64,000 nt of DNA from Gammaproteobacteria bacterium UBA7803 (GCA_002480525.1 DLCH01000009.1:62001-126000); one strand, 5' to 3'. Shown: positions 34,613 through 44,436, counted from the first letter of the stretch. The notes: generated by a model from the sequence alone, not told the origin. Numbers and translations: made by a program.

Positions 34613-36978
34613 CAGAAGCGCGCCTCGGCCGTCAGCGCCACGGTGCGCGGCGCGCCGATCCAGGCGCCGCCGCCGGCGATGCCGCCGAGGTAGTCTTCGT
34701 CCAGCAGGTTGTTGACCACGAAGCGGAGCGAGGTGCCGCGGAACGCTTCTCCGAGACGCTCCCCGGCCACGTACACATAGGCGTCCGTCAGCCAGTAGTC
34801 GTCGGCGACGAACGTGCCGTCGAGAGAGACGGGACGTTCGTCCGTGTACTTGGTGGACAGGCCGACGTTGAACGGCCCACTCGCCCAGTCGACGGTCACC
34901 ACGAACATGTTGTCCGGAACGCCGACGACGGGATTGCCGGGGGTGATCCCCTGCGCCGCGTCCACCACCGGATCACCGGTCCCGAGATAGCTGGAATCGT
35001 TGTGCGTGTACGCCGCGTACACGGTCCACGCGTCGTCGACGTCGAAGGTTCCGGACAGCTCCACGCCGTCCGACTCGATGCCGCCGGCATTGAAGTAGGT
35101 GCCGTTGGTTCCGATGATGTAGTCGGGGCCGGCAGCGGTCTCCGGCGACAGGAAGATGATCCGGTCCTCGAACCGGATGTCGTAGTAGGTCGCCGCGAGC
35201 GTGAAGCGGGCGCCCGCGTAGCGCAGCCCGATGTCGAAGTTCTCCGCCGTTTCGGGCTCGATGCCCTCGAGGTCGGATGCGGGGCGCTCCAGCACCTCGT
35301 CGCGAATGGCCGCGAAGTTCTCGGCGTAGCCGGCGAACAGCTCCAGACCGTCGACGGGCGTGTCGACGATAACGCCGCCGGACAGCAGGACGTCGGAATC
35401 CGAATCGACCGTCGCATCCGGCGTCTCGCCGAACAGGTCTTCCCGCTCAACGTCCACCAGGAATTGCTTGATGCCGAGGGTCGCCGTGACCGGCCCGACC
35501 ACGACGGAATCCTCCAGGTACCATTTCATGGTCTCCACCGGATAGCGACGGTCGTACTGGCGCCAGTAGGACTCGTCCTCGTACTCGAAGCCCACCCGGG
35601 TGTCGGTGATCCGGTGCCAGGACCGGTACTCGTCCCGCTCGTAGTCCTCGTACCACACACCGCCGCGCAGGGTATTGGCCGCACCACCGACCTCGGCGTC
35701 CCAGGCGAAGTCCGCCGTCACCCCGGTCCGCTCCTTGGCGTAGTGGGTATGACGGTACGACTGCACCGGTATCGCGCCCGGGGCGAAACAGGCGGGATCG
35801 AACTCCGCGCCGGCACCGCCGTACGGGAACGTGATGGACGACGTGCAGCCGTCGAGCGGCGCCAGCGCCCGCCCGCTGCCGTCGACGAAGGTGATGAGGC
35901 CGAGCAGGCTGCCGCCATCGACCCGGGGAGCGCCGGTGAACTCGCTCTCGGGGCCGCCGGCATCGTCGGTCACGTTCACCAGATAGGGCGGCACCCAGTC
36001 CCCGCGCCCGGTGTTGTCGTGGAAATAGACGGCGCCGGACAGAGAGAGTCCCGGTGTCGCCTCGACGTCGAGCTTGAGATAGCCGAACAGGTTTTCCCTC
36101 AGCGTGGACCAGCCGCGGCGGTAGAGCTGATCGATGTAGGGAATGCCCGACCACTCGTCCGTCAGGCGATCCCACTCCGGGTTCGCCTCGAACTCCGCCG
36201 CCGAGAACAGACGCTGGTAGTTGTCCTCGTGGGTGTCGTCGTAGGACAGATATCCGGTGAGGTCCGCCTGCCCGAGCCGGGAGGTCAGTTTCAGCGCCAG
36301 ATGGTCGCGCTCCTGCTCCGCGGCGCCGTTCACCCAGTCCGTGGCGGTCTGATGCGAGGCGGATACCCAGGCATAGGTTTCCGATCCGAACAGCGAACCG
36401 GTGTCGTAGCGCACGTAGTACTTCTCGGCGTCGAACTCACCGAACGTGCCGGAGATCCGGAAGCCCGACTCGCGTTCCGGGGCGTCGGTCATGAAGTCCA
36501 GCGTGCCGCCCAGCGCTTCATTCGAGCGCGACGCGATGTCTGCCGTGCCCTGGGAGACCGCCACGCCCGCCAGGTTCTCGGAATCGACGTAGCGGTTCGC
36601 CTTGGCGCCGCCGCCGTAGTTGGAGTTGCCGTTCGGCAGCCCGTCGATGGTCATGCCGATCTGCTGTTCGTCCAGGCTCACCTGGAATCCGCGGATGGAC
36701 ACCGTCGTGGACCAGTCGTCGAAGCCGTAGGTGTCGCCCTCCTGGATCGACACGCCCGGCAGGTTGTCGATGACGGACAGCACGCTGGTGACCGGCGTCT
36801 GCTGGTTCAGCATCGAATCCGTCACCATGTTGTTGGCATAGGTGCGACTCTCACCGATGACCACGACCTCCTCCACCACGCCGTCGCTCTGGACCGGCTC
36901 TCCGGCCGTGACGTGTGGTGCCGCGAGCAGCAAGGCAATGGCCGCAGGCTGCCGCAGGCAGATGCGCGCATCGTTCAT
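34612..36978 (-). CDS. TonB-dependent receptor in operon with phoD
   Basis: 788 aa. Signal peptide to about residue 25 (LLLAAPHVTAGE), TonB box-like VVEEVVVIGESR, plug with VTSVLSVIDNLPGVSIQEGD and TVSIRGFQVSLDEQQIGMTIDGLP, then a barrel ending ALTAEARF. The plug carries the usual asparagine-rich tip (DGLPNGNSNYGGGAKANRYVD). It is the first gene of a three-gene minus-strand unit (receptor, phoD, GST-like protein). Substrate is inferred to be an organic phosphate from the neighbour only. Confidence 0.92.
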   Translation of the reverse strand: MNDARICLRQPAAIALLLAAPHVTAGEPVQSDGVVEEVVVIGESRTYANNMVTDSMLNQQTPVTSVLSVIDNLPGVSIQEGDTYGFDDWSTTVSIRGFQVSLDEQQIGMTIDGLPNGNSNYGGGAKANRYVDSENLAGVAVSQGTADIASRSNEALGGTLDFMTDAPERESGFRISGTFGEFDAEKYYVRYDTGSLFGSETYAWVSASHQTATDWVNGAAEQERDHLALKLTSRLGQADLTGYLSYDDTHEDNYQRLFSAAEFEANPEWDRLTDEWSGIPYIDQLYRRGWSTLRENLFGYLKLDVEATPGLSLSGAVYFHDNTGRGDWVPPYLVNVTDDAGGPESEFTGAPRVDGGSLLGLITFVDGSGRALAPLDGCTSSITFPYGGAGAEFDPACFAPGAIPVQSYRHTHYAKERTGVTADFAWDAEVGGAANTLRGGVWYEDYERDEYRSWHRITDTRVGFEYEDESYWRQYDRRYPVETMKWYLEDSVVVGPVTATLGIKQFLVDVEREDLFGETPDATVDSDSDVLLSGGVIVDTPVDGLELFAGYAENFAAIRDEVLERPASDLEGIEPETAENFDIGLRYAGARFTLAATYYDIRFEDRIIFLSPETAAGPDYIIGTNGTYFNAGGIESDGVELSGTFDVDDAWTVYAAYTHNDSSYLGTGDPVVDAAQGITPGNPVVGVPDNMFVVTVDWASGPFNVGLSTKYTDERPVSLDGTFVADDYWLTDAYVYVAGERLGEAFRGTSLRFVVNNLLDEDYLGGIAGGGAWIGAPRTVALTAEARF

Positions 36979-37110
36979 TCTGGTATCCCCCGATCAATTG
37001 ACGCTCATGGTGCAGCCGCGGCGGCAGCAGGCCGCCGGCGACAGGCGCGGGATGACACCAGAGGCGGATGACGCTTCGGTGATGAGTCGGTGAAGCTTTG
37101 GTGTCGCCCG

Positions 37111-38475
37111 TCAGAGCGTGTCGAGGACTTCCAGGGCCCCCGACAGGCTCTTGACGCCATGCACCGTCATGCCGGGCACGGCATCCTTCGGGCGGTTGGC
37201 GAACGGCACGATGGCCTGGCGGAAACCGTGCTTGCGGGCCTCGGACAGGCGCTGTTGGCCGTTGGCCACCGGGCGTACCTCGCCGGTCAGGCCGAGCTCG
37301 CCGAAGGCGATCAGGTCCCGGGGCAGCTCGCGGTTGCGGAACGACGACAGCACCGCCAGCAGCGCCGCGAGATCCGCGCCGGTCTCGGCGATGCGGACGC
37401 CGCCGACGACGTTGGCGAACACGTCCTGGTCGGCCAGGGTGATGCCGCAATGGCGGTGCAGCACCGCCAGGTGCATGGCCAGCCGCTGGGCCTCCAGCCC
37501 CACGGCCACCCGCTTCGGATAGCCGCCCTGCACGCCGTCCACCAGCGCCTGCAGCTCCACCAGCAGCGGGCGGGTGCCTTCCCAGGTGACGGTCACCACG
37601 CTGCCGGGGGAGGAGACGTCGCCACGCTGCAGGAAGATGGCGGAGGGGTTGGCCACCTCGCGCATGCCCTGCTCGGTCATGGCGAACACGCCGAGCTCGT
37701 TGACCTCGCCGAAGCGGTTCTTGATGCCGCGCAGCGTCCGGTAGCGGCTGCCGGCCGGGCTGTCGAGCATCATGAAGCAGTCGATCATGTGCTCCAGCAC
37801 CTTGGGGCCGGCGAGGCTGCCTTCCTTGGTGACGTGGCCCACCAGAATCACCACGGTGCCGGTCTGCTTGGCCAGGCGGGTGAAGAACGCGGCGGTCTCG
37901 CGCACCTGGGAGACGCTGCCCGGGGTGGAGTCGATGCTCTCGAGCTGCATCACCTGGATGGAGTCGAGCACCAGCACCGCCGGCTTCATGTCCTCGAGCA
38001 GCCGCGCGATCGCCTCGCCGCGGGTCTCCGAGGCCACCGCCAGCCGGTCCGCCGGCAGGCCGAGCCGCTCGGCCCGCAGCGCGAGCTGGTGCAGGGACTC
38101 CTCGCCGGTGACGTAGAGCACCTCGGAGCCGGCCGCGAGCTGGGTGCACACCTGCAGCAGCAGGGTGCTCTTGCCCGCGCCGGGATCGCCGCCGATCAGC
38201 ACCACGGAGCCGGCCACCAGACCGCCGCCGAGCACCCGGTCCAGCTCGGAGAAACCGGTGGGCAGCCGGGCCGCCTCCTCCGGCTCGACCTCGGAGAGCC
38301 GCTTCACCTCGCTGCGCGCGCCCGCGAAGCCGAGGCCGGGTTCCTTGACCGGACCGATGGTGACGCGGGACAGGGAATTCCAGGCCTCGCAGGCCGAGCA
38401 CTGGCCCTGCCACTTCATGTGCTCGGCGCCGCACTCGCCGCAAACGTAGGCCGTCTTGTTGCGCGACTTGGCCAA
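37111..38475 (-). CDS. radA: DNA repair protein RadA
   Basis: 454 aa. A C4 zinc finger (C12, C15, C26, C29 in YVCGECGAEHMKWQGQC...) is followed by a RecA-like ATPase (Walker A GGDPGAGKST), the RadA-specific IKNRFG motif and a Lon-like C-terminal domain (GELGLTGEVRPVANGQQR). RadA drives branch migration in recombination. The start is a TTG at 38475, 5 bases after the dnaB stop; a further upstream frame would overlap dnaB and does not match the family. Confidence 0.95.
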   Translation of the reverse strand: MAKSRNKTAYVCGECGAEHMKWQGQCSACEAWNSLSRVTIGPVKEPGLGFAGARSEVKRLSEVEPEEAARLPTGFSELDRVLGGGLVAGSVVLIGGDPGAGKSTLLLQVCTQLAAGSEVLYVTGEESLHQLALRAERLGLPADRLAVASETRGEAIARLLEDMKPAVLVLDSIQVMQLESIDSTPGSVSQVRETAAFFTRLAKQTGTVVILVGHVTKEGSLAGPKVLEHMIDCFMMLDSPAGSRYRTLRGIKNRFGEVNELGVFAMTEQGMREVANPSAIFLQRGDVSSPGSVVTVTWEGTRPLLVELQALVDGVQGGYPKRVAVGLEAQRLAMHLAVLHRHCGITLADQDVFANVVGGVRIAETGADLAALLAVLSSFRNRELPRDLIAFGELGLTGEVRPVANGQQRLSEARKHGFRQAIVPFANRPKDAVPGMTVHGVKSLSGALEVLDTL

Positions 38476-38480
38476 CGCCG

Positions 38481-39950
38481 TCAGCCGAACGACGGCGGCA
38501 TGTGGTCGAAGCGGTCCTCGGCCAGGTTCTCGAACTTGGTGAGATTGCCGATGAAGGCGAGCCGCACGGAGCCGATGGGGCCGTTGCGCTGCTTGCCGAT
38601 GATGATCTCCGCGGTGCCCTTGTCCGCCGATTCCGGGTGGTACACCTCGTCCCGGTAGACGAACAGGATGACGTCCGCATCCTGCTCGATGGCGCCGGAT
38701 TCCCGCAGGTCCGCCATCACCGGTCGCTTGTCGGTGCGCTGCTCGAGGCTGCGGTTGAGCTGCGACAGGGCGACCAGCGGGCACTTCATCTCCTTGGCGA
38801 TCGCCTTCAGCGAGCGGGAGATTTCCGAGATCTCGTTGGTGCGGTTCTCGGGGTTGCCGGAGCCGCGCATGAGCTGCAGGTAGTCGACGACGATCATGGC
38901 CAGCTTGCCCGACTCCCGCGCCACCCGCCGCGCCCGGTTGCGCAGCTCGTTGGGCGTGATCGCCGGCGTGTCGTCGATGTAGAACTCCTTGTCCTTGAGC
39001 TGGCTGACCGCGCTGGTGAAGCGCGGCCAGTCGTCCTCGTGCATCTCGCCGGTGCGCATGCGCGACTGGTCGATGCGGCCCAGCGAGGACAGCAGCCGGA
39101 TGACGAGCTGCTCGGCGGGCATTTCCAGGCTGAAGAACAGCACCGCGCCCTCGCTCTCCATCACCGCGTGTTCCACCAGGTTCAGGGCGAACGACGTCTT
39201 GCCCATCGACGGACGGCCGGCGACGATGATCAGATCCGACGGTTGCAGCCCGGCGGTCTTGCGGTCGAGGTCATTGAACCCCGTCGGCACGCCGGTGATG
39301 GGATTGCGCGATGCGTAGAGCGTCTCGATCTTGCTGACGGCGGCGGACAGCAGCCCCGGCACCTTCTGGGGCCCGCCCTCCTTGAGCCGCCCCTCGGAGA
39401 TGCGGAACACCTCCTGCTCGGCCATGTCGACCAGCTCGTCGCTGCGACGCCCTTCGGGGGTGAAGGCCGAGTCGGCGATGCGCTGGGCGGCGCCGATCAG
39501 CGCGCGCATGGTGGAGTGCTCGCGGACGATGCGCGCGTAGGCCATGAGATTGCTGGCGCCGGGCGTGCTCTCGGCCAGCTCGCCGAGATAGGGCAGGCCG
39601 CCGCACTTCTCCAGCAGCCCCTTGGACACCAGCCGCTCGGACACGGTGACCGCATCCAGCGGCTGATCGTCCGCCGCCAGATCCGCCATCGCCTCGTAGA
39701 TGATCTGATGGCCCGGACGGTAGAAATCCTGGGCGCCGATGATCTCGGCGACGTTGAACCAGGCGTCGTTGGCCAGCATCAGCCCGCCGAGCACGGACTG
39801 CTCGGCCTCCAGGGAGTGCGGGGGCGCCTTGGGCGAGCCGTAGCTGCCACCGGACCGGCTGCTGCCGCGGGCCTCGGGCACGGTCACCGGCGCAGGCTCG
39901 GCCAGCGGCGGTTCGAGGCCGTCGTCGGGTTCGAAGAACTGCTCGGACAT
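38481..39950 (-). CDS. dnaB: Replicative DNA helicase DnaB
   Basis: 489 aa. The N-terminal domain starts PHSLEAEQSVLGGLMLANDAW, and the C-terminal motor has GRPSMGKTSFALN (Walker A), IVVDYLQLMRG (Walker B) and SQLNRSLEQRTDKRP with the arginine finger. A proline-rich 40-residue extension precedes the conserved start. The hexamer unwinds DNA at the replication fork. It follows rplI after 152 bases and precedes radA by 5, the common gammaproteobacterial order. Confidence 0.97.
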   Translation of the reverse strand: MSEQFFEPDDGLEPPLAEPAPVTVPEARGSSRSGGSYGSPKAPPHSLEAEQSVLGGLMLANDAWFNVAEIIGAQDFYRPGHQIIYEAMADLAADDQPLDAVTVSERLVSKGLLEKCGGLPYLGELAESTPGASNLMAYARIVREHSTMRALIGAAQRIADSAFTPEGRRSDELVDMAEQEVFRISEGRLKEGGPQKVPGLLSAAVSKIETLYASRNPITGVPTGFNDLDRKTAGLQPSDLIIVAGRPSMGKTSFALNLVEHAVMESEGAVLFFSLEMPAEQLVIRLLSSLGRIDQSRMRTGEMHEDDWPRFTSAVSQLKDKEFYIDDTPAITPNELRNRARRVARESGKLAMIVVDYLQLMRGSGNPENRTNEISEISRSLKAIAKEMKCPLVALSQLNRSLEQRTDKRPVMADLRESGAIEQDADVILFVYRDEVYHPESADKGTAEIIIGKQRNGPIGSVRLAFIGNLTKFENLAEDRFDHMPPSFG

Positions 39951-40102
39951 GGTGGAACCGCTGGTGGCGCTGAACTGCGAAAAGCCTGAGAGCATCGCCC
40001 CCGCAAATCAAGGGGAAATTGGCGCAGCCCGGGAAATAGCAATGAAAACACTGGGTTGGCGGCAGGCTAGTCGCCCGCCACCAACCCGGTGTGAATGGTC
40101 CC

Positions 40103-40549
40103 TTACTCGGGAACCACCGAGAGTTGGATCGTGATCATCACGTCCGAATGGAGCTGGATGTCGATCTCGTACTCGCCCAGCTCGCGGATGGTGCCCTCGG
40201 GCAGCTTGACCTCGCTCTTCTCGATCTCCACGCCCTTGGCGGTGACCGCGTCGGCGATGTCCTGGGTGCCCACGGAACCGTACAGCTTGCCCTCGTCGCC
40301 GGCCTTCACCACGATGGTGATGGCCATGCCTTCGAGCTGCTCGCCCCGCTTGCTGGCTTCGGCCATCACTTCGGCGGCCTGGGCCTCGAGCTCGGCGCGG
40401 CGCTGTTCGAACTCGGCGCGGTTGGCGTCGGTGGCGCGCACGGCCTTGCCCTGGGGGATGAGGAAGTTACGGGCGAAGCCGGGCTTCACCACCACCTCGT
40501 CGCCCAGATCGCCGAGATTGCCGATGCGTTCCAGCAGAATGACGTTCAT
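40103..40549 (-). CDS. rplI: 50S ribosomal protein L9
   Basis: 148 aa. MNVILLERIGNLGDLGDEVVVKPGFARNFLIPQGKA is the L9 N-terminal domain that binds 23S rRNA domain V; a long central helix and the C-terminal domain (VGTQDIADAVTAKGVEIEKSEV) follow. It lies 14 bases downstream of rpsR in the rpsF-rpsR-rplI operon. Confidence 0.97.
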   Translation of the reverse strand: MNVILLERIGNLGDLGDEVVVKPGFARNFLIPQGKAVRATDANRAEFEQRRAELEAQAAEVMAEASKRGEQLEGMAITIVVKAGDEGKLYGSVGTQDIADAVTAKGVEIEKSEVKLPEGTIRELGEYEIDIQLHSDVMITIQLSVVPE

Positions 40550-40563
40550 GGCGGCTCCTTACC

Positions 40564-40788
40564 TCAGCGGTGCGCGTCGGTGTACGGCAGCAGCGCCAGG
40601 TAGCGCGCGCGCTTGATTTCCTGAGCCAGGCGCCGCTGCTGACGCGCGGTCGTCCCGGTGATGCGGCTCGGCACGATCTTGCCGGTCTCGCCGATGTACT
40701 GCTTCAGGAGATCCAGGTTCTTGTAATCGATCTCGGCGCCCGGCACGTCGAGGCGGGCGAACTTTCTGCGGCCGAATCGTCTGCTCAT
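40564..40788 (-). CDS. rpsR: 30S ribosomal protein S18
   Basis: 74 aa. RRKFARLDVPGAEIDYKNLDLLKQYIGETGKIVPSRITGT and QQRRLAQEIKRARYLALLPY are the conserved S18 sequence. The N terminus lacks the zinc-binding cysteines found in the paralogous zinc form. Its ATG overlaps the rpsF stop by 4 bases. S18 binds S6 on the 30S platform. No priB separates rpsF and rpsR, unlike in E. coli. Confidence 0.97.
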   Translation of the reverse strand: MSRRFGRRKFARLDVPGAEIDYKNLDLLKQYIGETGKIVPSRITGTTARQQRRLAQEIKRARYLALLPYTDAHR

Positions 40789-41210
40789 TCGGATGCCTCC
40801 TCCTCGGATTTGGTGTCCTTGCGCTCCTGGTCGCGGCGCTGCTCCTGCTCACGACGCTGCTCGCGCTCGCGGTCCTTCTCCTGATCCTTGAGCTCTTCCT
40901 CGTAGATCTTCGAGTGGCCCTCCGGCGCGGACTTCTTGGAGATGATCAGATTGCGGATCACCGCGTCGTTGAAACGGAACGCGCTCTCCAGCTCCGCCCG
41001 GGTCTCGGCGTCCACTTCGATGTTCATCATCACGTAGTGGGCCTTGTGGATCTTGGCGATCGGAAAGCTGAGCTGACGCCGGCCCCAGTCCTCCTTGCGG
41101 TGGACACGGCCGTTGCCGCGCTCGATGAGCTGCTCGTAGCGTTCGATCATGCCGGGAACCTGATCGCTCTGATCAGGGTGCACGAGGAACACGACCTCGT
41201 AGTGTCGCAT
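40785..41210 (-). CDS. rpsF: 30S ribosomal protein S6 with a long charged tail
   Basis: 141 aa. MRHYEVVFLVHPDQSDQVPGMIERY, GRRQLSFPIAKIHKAHYVMMNIE and AFRFNDAVIRNLIISKK are the S6 core. Beyond residue about 105 comes a tail made almost only of Arg, Glu, Gln, Lys and Asp (KDREREQRREQEQRR...), longer than in most relatives; S6 tails are also polyglutamylated in E. coli, but this one has no poly-Glu end. AAAGGAGG lies 8 bases before the ATG at 41210, which fixes the start. Confidence 0.96.
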   Translation of the reverse strand: MRHYEVVFLVHPDQSDQVPGMIERYEQLIERGNGRVHRKEDWGRRQLSFPIAKIHKAHYVMMNIEVDAETRAELESAFRFNDAVIRNLIISKKSAPEGHSKIYEEELKDQEKDREREQRREQEQRRDQERKDTKSEEEASE

Positions 41211-41370
41211 TGGACGCCTCCTTTCGGTGTAGCCGCCTCCGCCATGCGTGGACGTGAGGCAAGGGGGTTGTGTGCCCGACGGCGTCCCGCGGGGGGACGA
41301 CGATCGAGGGCCGCGGATTTTATGGCCGCCGGGCGCCGGAAGCAAGGCCGCGGTTCCCCGGCCGGCGGGC

Positions 41371-42120
41371 CTACCCCGGCGCGCCCCCGGCCAAGCCGCG
41401 CTGACGCACCGCCTCGAACAGCAGCACGCCGGCCGCCACCGACACGTTCAGGCTCGACACCCGGCCCTGCATGGGGATCGACACCAGCACGTCGCAGGAC
41501 CGGCGGGTCAGGTCCCGCATGCCGGCCCCCTCGCTGCCCAGCACGATGGCGCAGCTCGACTCGAGGTCGGCGCCGTGCCACGGCACGCCGGCGTCGCCGG
41601 CGGCCCCCACCACCCAGACTCCGCGGGCCTTGAGCCACTCCAGACGCCGGACCAGGTTGGCCACCTCGACGATCAGCAGCCCCTCGGCGCCGCCGGCGGC
41701 CGTCTTCAGCGCCACGTCGCTGAGCGGGGCGCTGCGCCGCCGCGGCAGCAGCACCGCCTGGACGCCCGCGGCGCTGGCGCTGCGCAGGCAGGCTCCGAGG
41801 TTGCGGGGATCGGTGACGCCATCCAGCACCAGCAGCAGATAGGGCGGCGTGAGGTCTTCGAAGCGCGCCTCGAACGCCTGCTCGGTGAGCGGCGCCAGTG
41901 CGTGGCAGACCGCCAGAATGCCCTGGTGGCTGCCTTCGCTGCGCCGGTCGAGCCAGGCCCGCTCGACGGTCTCGACGCGGATGCCCTGCTCCCGGGCCCG
42001 GGTCACCAGCGCCGCCACCCGGGCGTCCCGGCGGCCGCGCTGCACGTGGAGGGAGCGCACCCGCGCCGGGTCCTCGTCCAGCAGCGCGGCCACCGCGTGA
42101 ATGCCGAAGACCTGGCTCAC
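41371..42120 (-). CDS. rlmB: 23S rRNA (guanosine-2'-O)-methyltransferase RlmB
   Basis: 249 aa. SpoU-family knot enzyme that methylates G2251 of 23S rRNA. The N-terminal RNA-binding domain (FGIHAVAALLDEDPARVRSLHV) is followed by LVLDGVTDPRNLGACLRSA, VLGSEGAGMRDLTRRSCD and IPMQGRVSSLNVSVAAGVLLFE, the three SpoU motifs. Starts with GTG at 42120, overlapping the rnr stop by 4 bases. Confidence 0.95.
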   Translation of the reverse strand: MSQVFGIHAVAALLDEDPARVRSLHVQRGRRDARVAALVTRAREQGIRVETVERAWLDRRSEGSHQGILAVCHALAPLTEQAFEARFEDLTPPYLLLVLDGVTDPRNLGACLRSASAAGVQAVLLPRRRSAPLSDVALKTAAGGAEGLLIVEVANLVRRLEWLKARGVWVVGAAGDAGVPWHGADLESSCAIVLGSEGAGMRDLTRRSCDVLVSIPMQGRVSSLNVSVAAGVLLFEAVRQRGLAGGAPG

Positions 42121-44297
42121 CGGCGCTTGCGGCGCCGGGGCACGCGTTCGCCGGAGGGCGCCGGCGCCGGTGCCGCCTCGGGCGCCTGCCGGCCACGGCG
42201 CTTGCCGCCCTGCACCAGCAGCAGATCGACCTTGCCGACGGCGGGCTGGACGTCCACCAGCCGGACCCGCAGGGCGTCACCGAGGCCGAAGCGGCGGCCG
42301 GACTTCTCGCCCACCAGGGTCATGCTGCTCTGGTTGTAGCGGAAGTAGTCCTGGCCCAGCTCCGAGATGTGCACCAGGCCCTGCACGTAGAAGCCGGTCA
42401 GCTCGACGAACAGGCCGAAATCGGTGACGCCCATGACCACGCCGTCGAACTCGTCGCCGATCCGCTCGCCGACGTACTCGCACTTGAGCCAGCCGTCCAC
42501 GCCCCAGGCCACCGCCTCGGCGCGCCGCTCGGTGGCCGAGATGTGCTCTCCGGTGGTCGCCAGCCAGTCCATGCCGAAGCCGGGGTCGCCGTCGTGGAGG
42601 GCCGCCTTGATGGCCCGGTGCACCACCAGATCCGCGTAGCGGCGGATCGGCGAGGTGAAGTGCATGTAACGCTCCAGGGCCAGGCCGTAATGGCCCTTGT
42701 TCTCCGGCGCGTAGACCGCCTGGTTCATCGACCGCAGCGCCAGCATCTCGAAGATCCAGCGGTCCGGCCGGTCGCCGAGCTGGGTGAGCGCGTCGTGCAC
42801 CAACTTCGGCGTCATGTCGCCCCGGGCCAGGCGCACGCCGGCGAACGCCAGGGCCTGACGGAGCTGCTCGGTCTTGTCCGCATCGGGCGGCTCGTGGACC
42901 CGGTACAGCGCCGGCCGCTCCACGCTCTCGAGAAACCGCGCGGCACAGACGTTGGCCGCGATCATGGCCTCCTCGATCAGCCGGTGGGCGTCCTTGCGGG
43001 TGACCGGGTGGATGGCCGCGACGTGGCCGTCACGCAGCTCCAGCACCGCCTCGTGGCTGTCGAAGTCGAGCGCCCCCCGGGCCTCACGGGCCTCCCGCAG
43101 GGCGTGGTAGACGGCTTCGAGGTGCTTCAGCGAGGTCTGCACCTCGGACTCCACGTCCAGGGCGCCGGCGTCCAGGAACTCCTGAACCCGGTTGTAGGTG
43201 AGGCGCTGCCAGGAGCGGATCACCGCCTCGTAGAACTCGAACCGGGTGACGTTGCCCCGTTCGGTGACCTTCATGTCGCACACCAGGGTCAGCCGCGGCT
43301 CGTGGGGGCGCAGCGAGCACAGGCCGTTGGACAGGGCCTCCGGCAGCATCGGCACCACCCGGTCGGGCAGGTACACCGAGTTGCCCCGCTCCCAGGCGCA
43401 GCGGTCCAGCGGGCTGTCCGGTTTCACGTAGTGGGCGACGTCGGCGATCGCCACCACCAGCCGCCAGCCGCCGCGCACCCGCTCGGCGAACACCGCGTCG
43501 TCGAAGTCCTTGGCCGTCTCGCCGTCGATGGTGACCAGCGGCACGTCGATCAGCGACACGCGGTCCCGGTGCCGGCCGGGCTGCACCTGGCCAGGCAGCT
43601 TCTCCGCGGCGCGCTCGACGCCCTCGGGCCACTCCCTGGGCACCCGGTGGCTCTCCAGCAGCGTCTCCGCCGCGTGGGCGGCGCCGTGACGCGCCGAGAT
43701 CACCCGGGTGACGACGCCGGTGAGCCCGTAGCGGTCCTCGCCGGTGATCTGCACGGCCACCGTGTTGCCGTCCTCGCCGACCGCCGGCGGCTCGTCGAGC
43801 CCGACCCGCCCCCGGTACTCCGGCGACACGGACTCGACGTAGGGGTGGCGCCCCCGCAGCCGCAGCTCGCCGACCACGGGCAGCGGCGAGTACTCGACCA
43901 CCTCCAGCACCCGGGCCGTGTCGCCGCTGACCGTCGCCTGCACCCGGTCGCCGGGCCGCAGCCGGAACCCCCGGCCCCGCTCCACCGGCACGCCGGCGAA
44001 GGTGAGATTGCGCCCCCGGCCCTCCAGCACCCCGGTGCTGTCGTCGGCGGCCGCCGGGTGATAGTGCCCCTGATGGTCCTGCACCAGGTCACCGTTGCGC
44101 AGCATGCCCTTGACCAGCTTGCGCAGCCGCGACCGGGCGTGCCCCTGAAAGCTCTCGGTCAGGGCGATCAACTCGCGCCAGCCCACCGGCGCGTCCTCCC
44201 TGGCCAGCAGGTCGAGCAGCTCCCGGGCGCTGCCGACGCGGCCCGCGCCGGCGCCCTGGGATTCGTTCCGCTTTCTGCCGCTATCCATCGCCACCAT
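42117..44297 (-). CDS. rnr: Ribonuclease R
   Basis: 726 aa. An N-terminal helix-turn-helix/cold-shock region, the RNB domain with TIDGETAKDFDDAVFAERV and the catalytic aspartates, LPDRVVPMLPEALSNGLCSL and AENKGHYGLALERYMHFTSPIRRYADL, then an S1 domain (EFDGVVMGVTDFGLFVELTGFYVQGLVHIS) and a basic tail ending RRRKRR. It is a 3'-5' exonuclease that degrades structured RNA and matures tmRNA. The ATG three codons in (44288) is an alternative start. Confidence 0.96.
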   Translation of the reverse strand: MVAMDSGRKRNESQGAGAGRVGSARELLDLLAREDAPVGWRELIALTESFQGHARSRLRKLVKGMLRNGDLVQDHQGHYHPAAADDSTGVLEGRGRNLTFAGVPVERGRGFRLRPGDRVQATVSGDTARVLEVVEYSPLPVVGELRLRGRHPYVESVSPEYRGRVGLDEPPAVGEDGNTVAVQITGEDRYGLTGVVTRVISARHGAAHAAETLLESHRVPREWPEGVERAAEKLPGQVQPGRHRDRVSLIDVPLVTIDGETAKDFDDAVFAERVRGGWRLVVAIADVAHYVKPDSPLDRCAWERGNSVYLPDRVVPMLPEALSNGLCSLRPHEPRLTLVCDMKVTERGNVTRFEFYEAVIRSWQRLTYNRVQEFLDAGALDVESEVQTSLKHLEAVYHALREAREARGALDFDSHEAVLELRDGHVAAIHPVTRKDAHRLIEEAMIAANVCAARFLESVERPALYRVHEPPDADKTEQLRQALAFAGVRLARGDMTPKLVHDALTQLGDRPDRWIFEMLALRSMNQAVYAPENKGHYGLALERYMHFTSPIRRYADLVVHRAIKAALHDGDPGFGMDWLATTGEHISATERRAEAVAWGVDGWLKCEYVGERIGDEFDGVVMGVTDFGLFVELTGFYVQGLVHISELGQDYFRYNQSSMTLVGEKSGRRFGLGDALRVRLVDVQPAVGKVDLLLVQGGKRRGRQAPEAAPAPAPSGERVPRRRKRR

Positions 44298-44349
44298 CCA
44301 GAATTGACAACACCCACGGCTGTCAGTAAATTGCGCGACCCCGCTTCAT

Positions 44350-44436
44350 GCCGAGGTGGTGAAATTGGTAGACACGCTAGCTTCAGGTGCTAGTGGGGGA
44401 AACCCCGTGGAGGTTCAAGTCCTCTCCTCGGCACCA
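44350..44436 (+). tRNA. tRNA-Leu (anticodon CAG)
   Basis: 87 bases. GCCGAGG at the 5' end pairs with CCTCGGC before ACCA (CCA encoded). The D arm TGGTGAAATTGGTAGACAC, anticodon loop CTTCAGG (CAG), a long variable arm and the T loop GGTTCAAGTCC are all present, matching class II tRNA-Leu. Confidence 0.96.

Noticed and set aside
36979..37110. Pho box upstream of the TonB receptor-phoD operon
   Set aside because: GTCAT-like pieces occur but at 14-16-bp spacing, not the 11-bp period of a Pho box.
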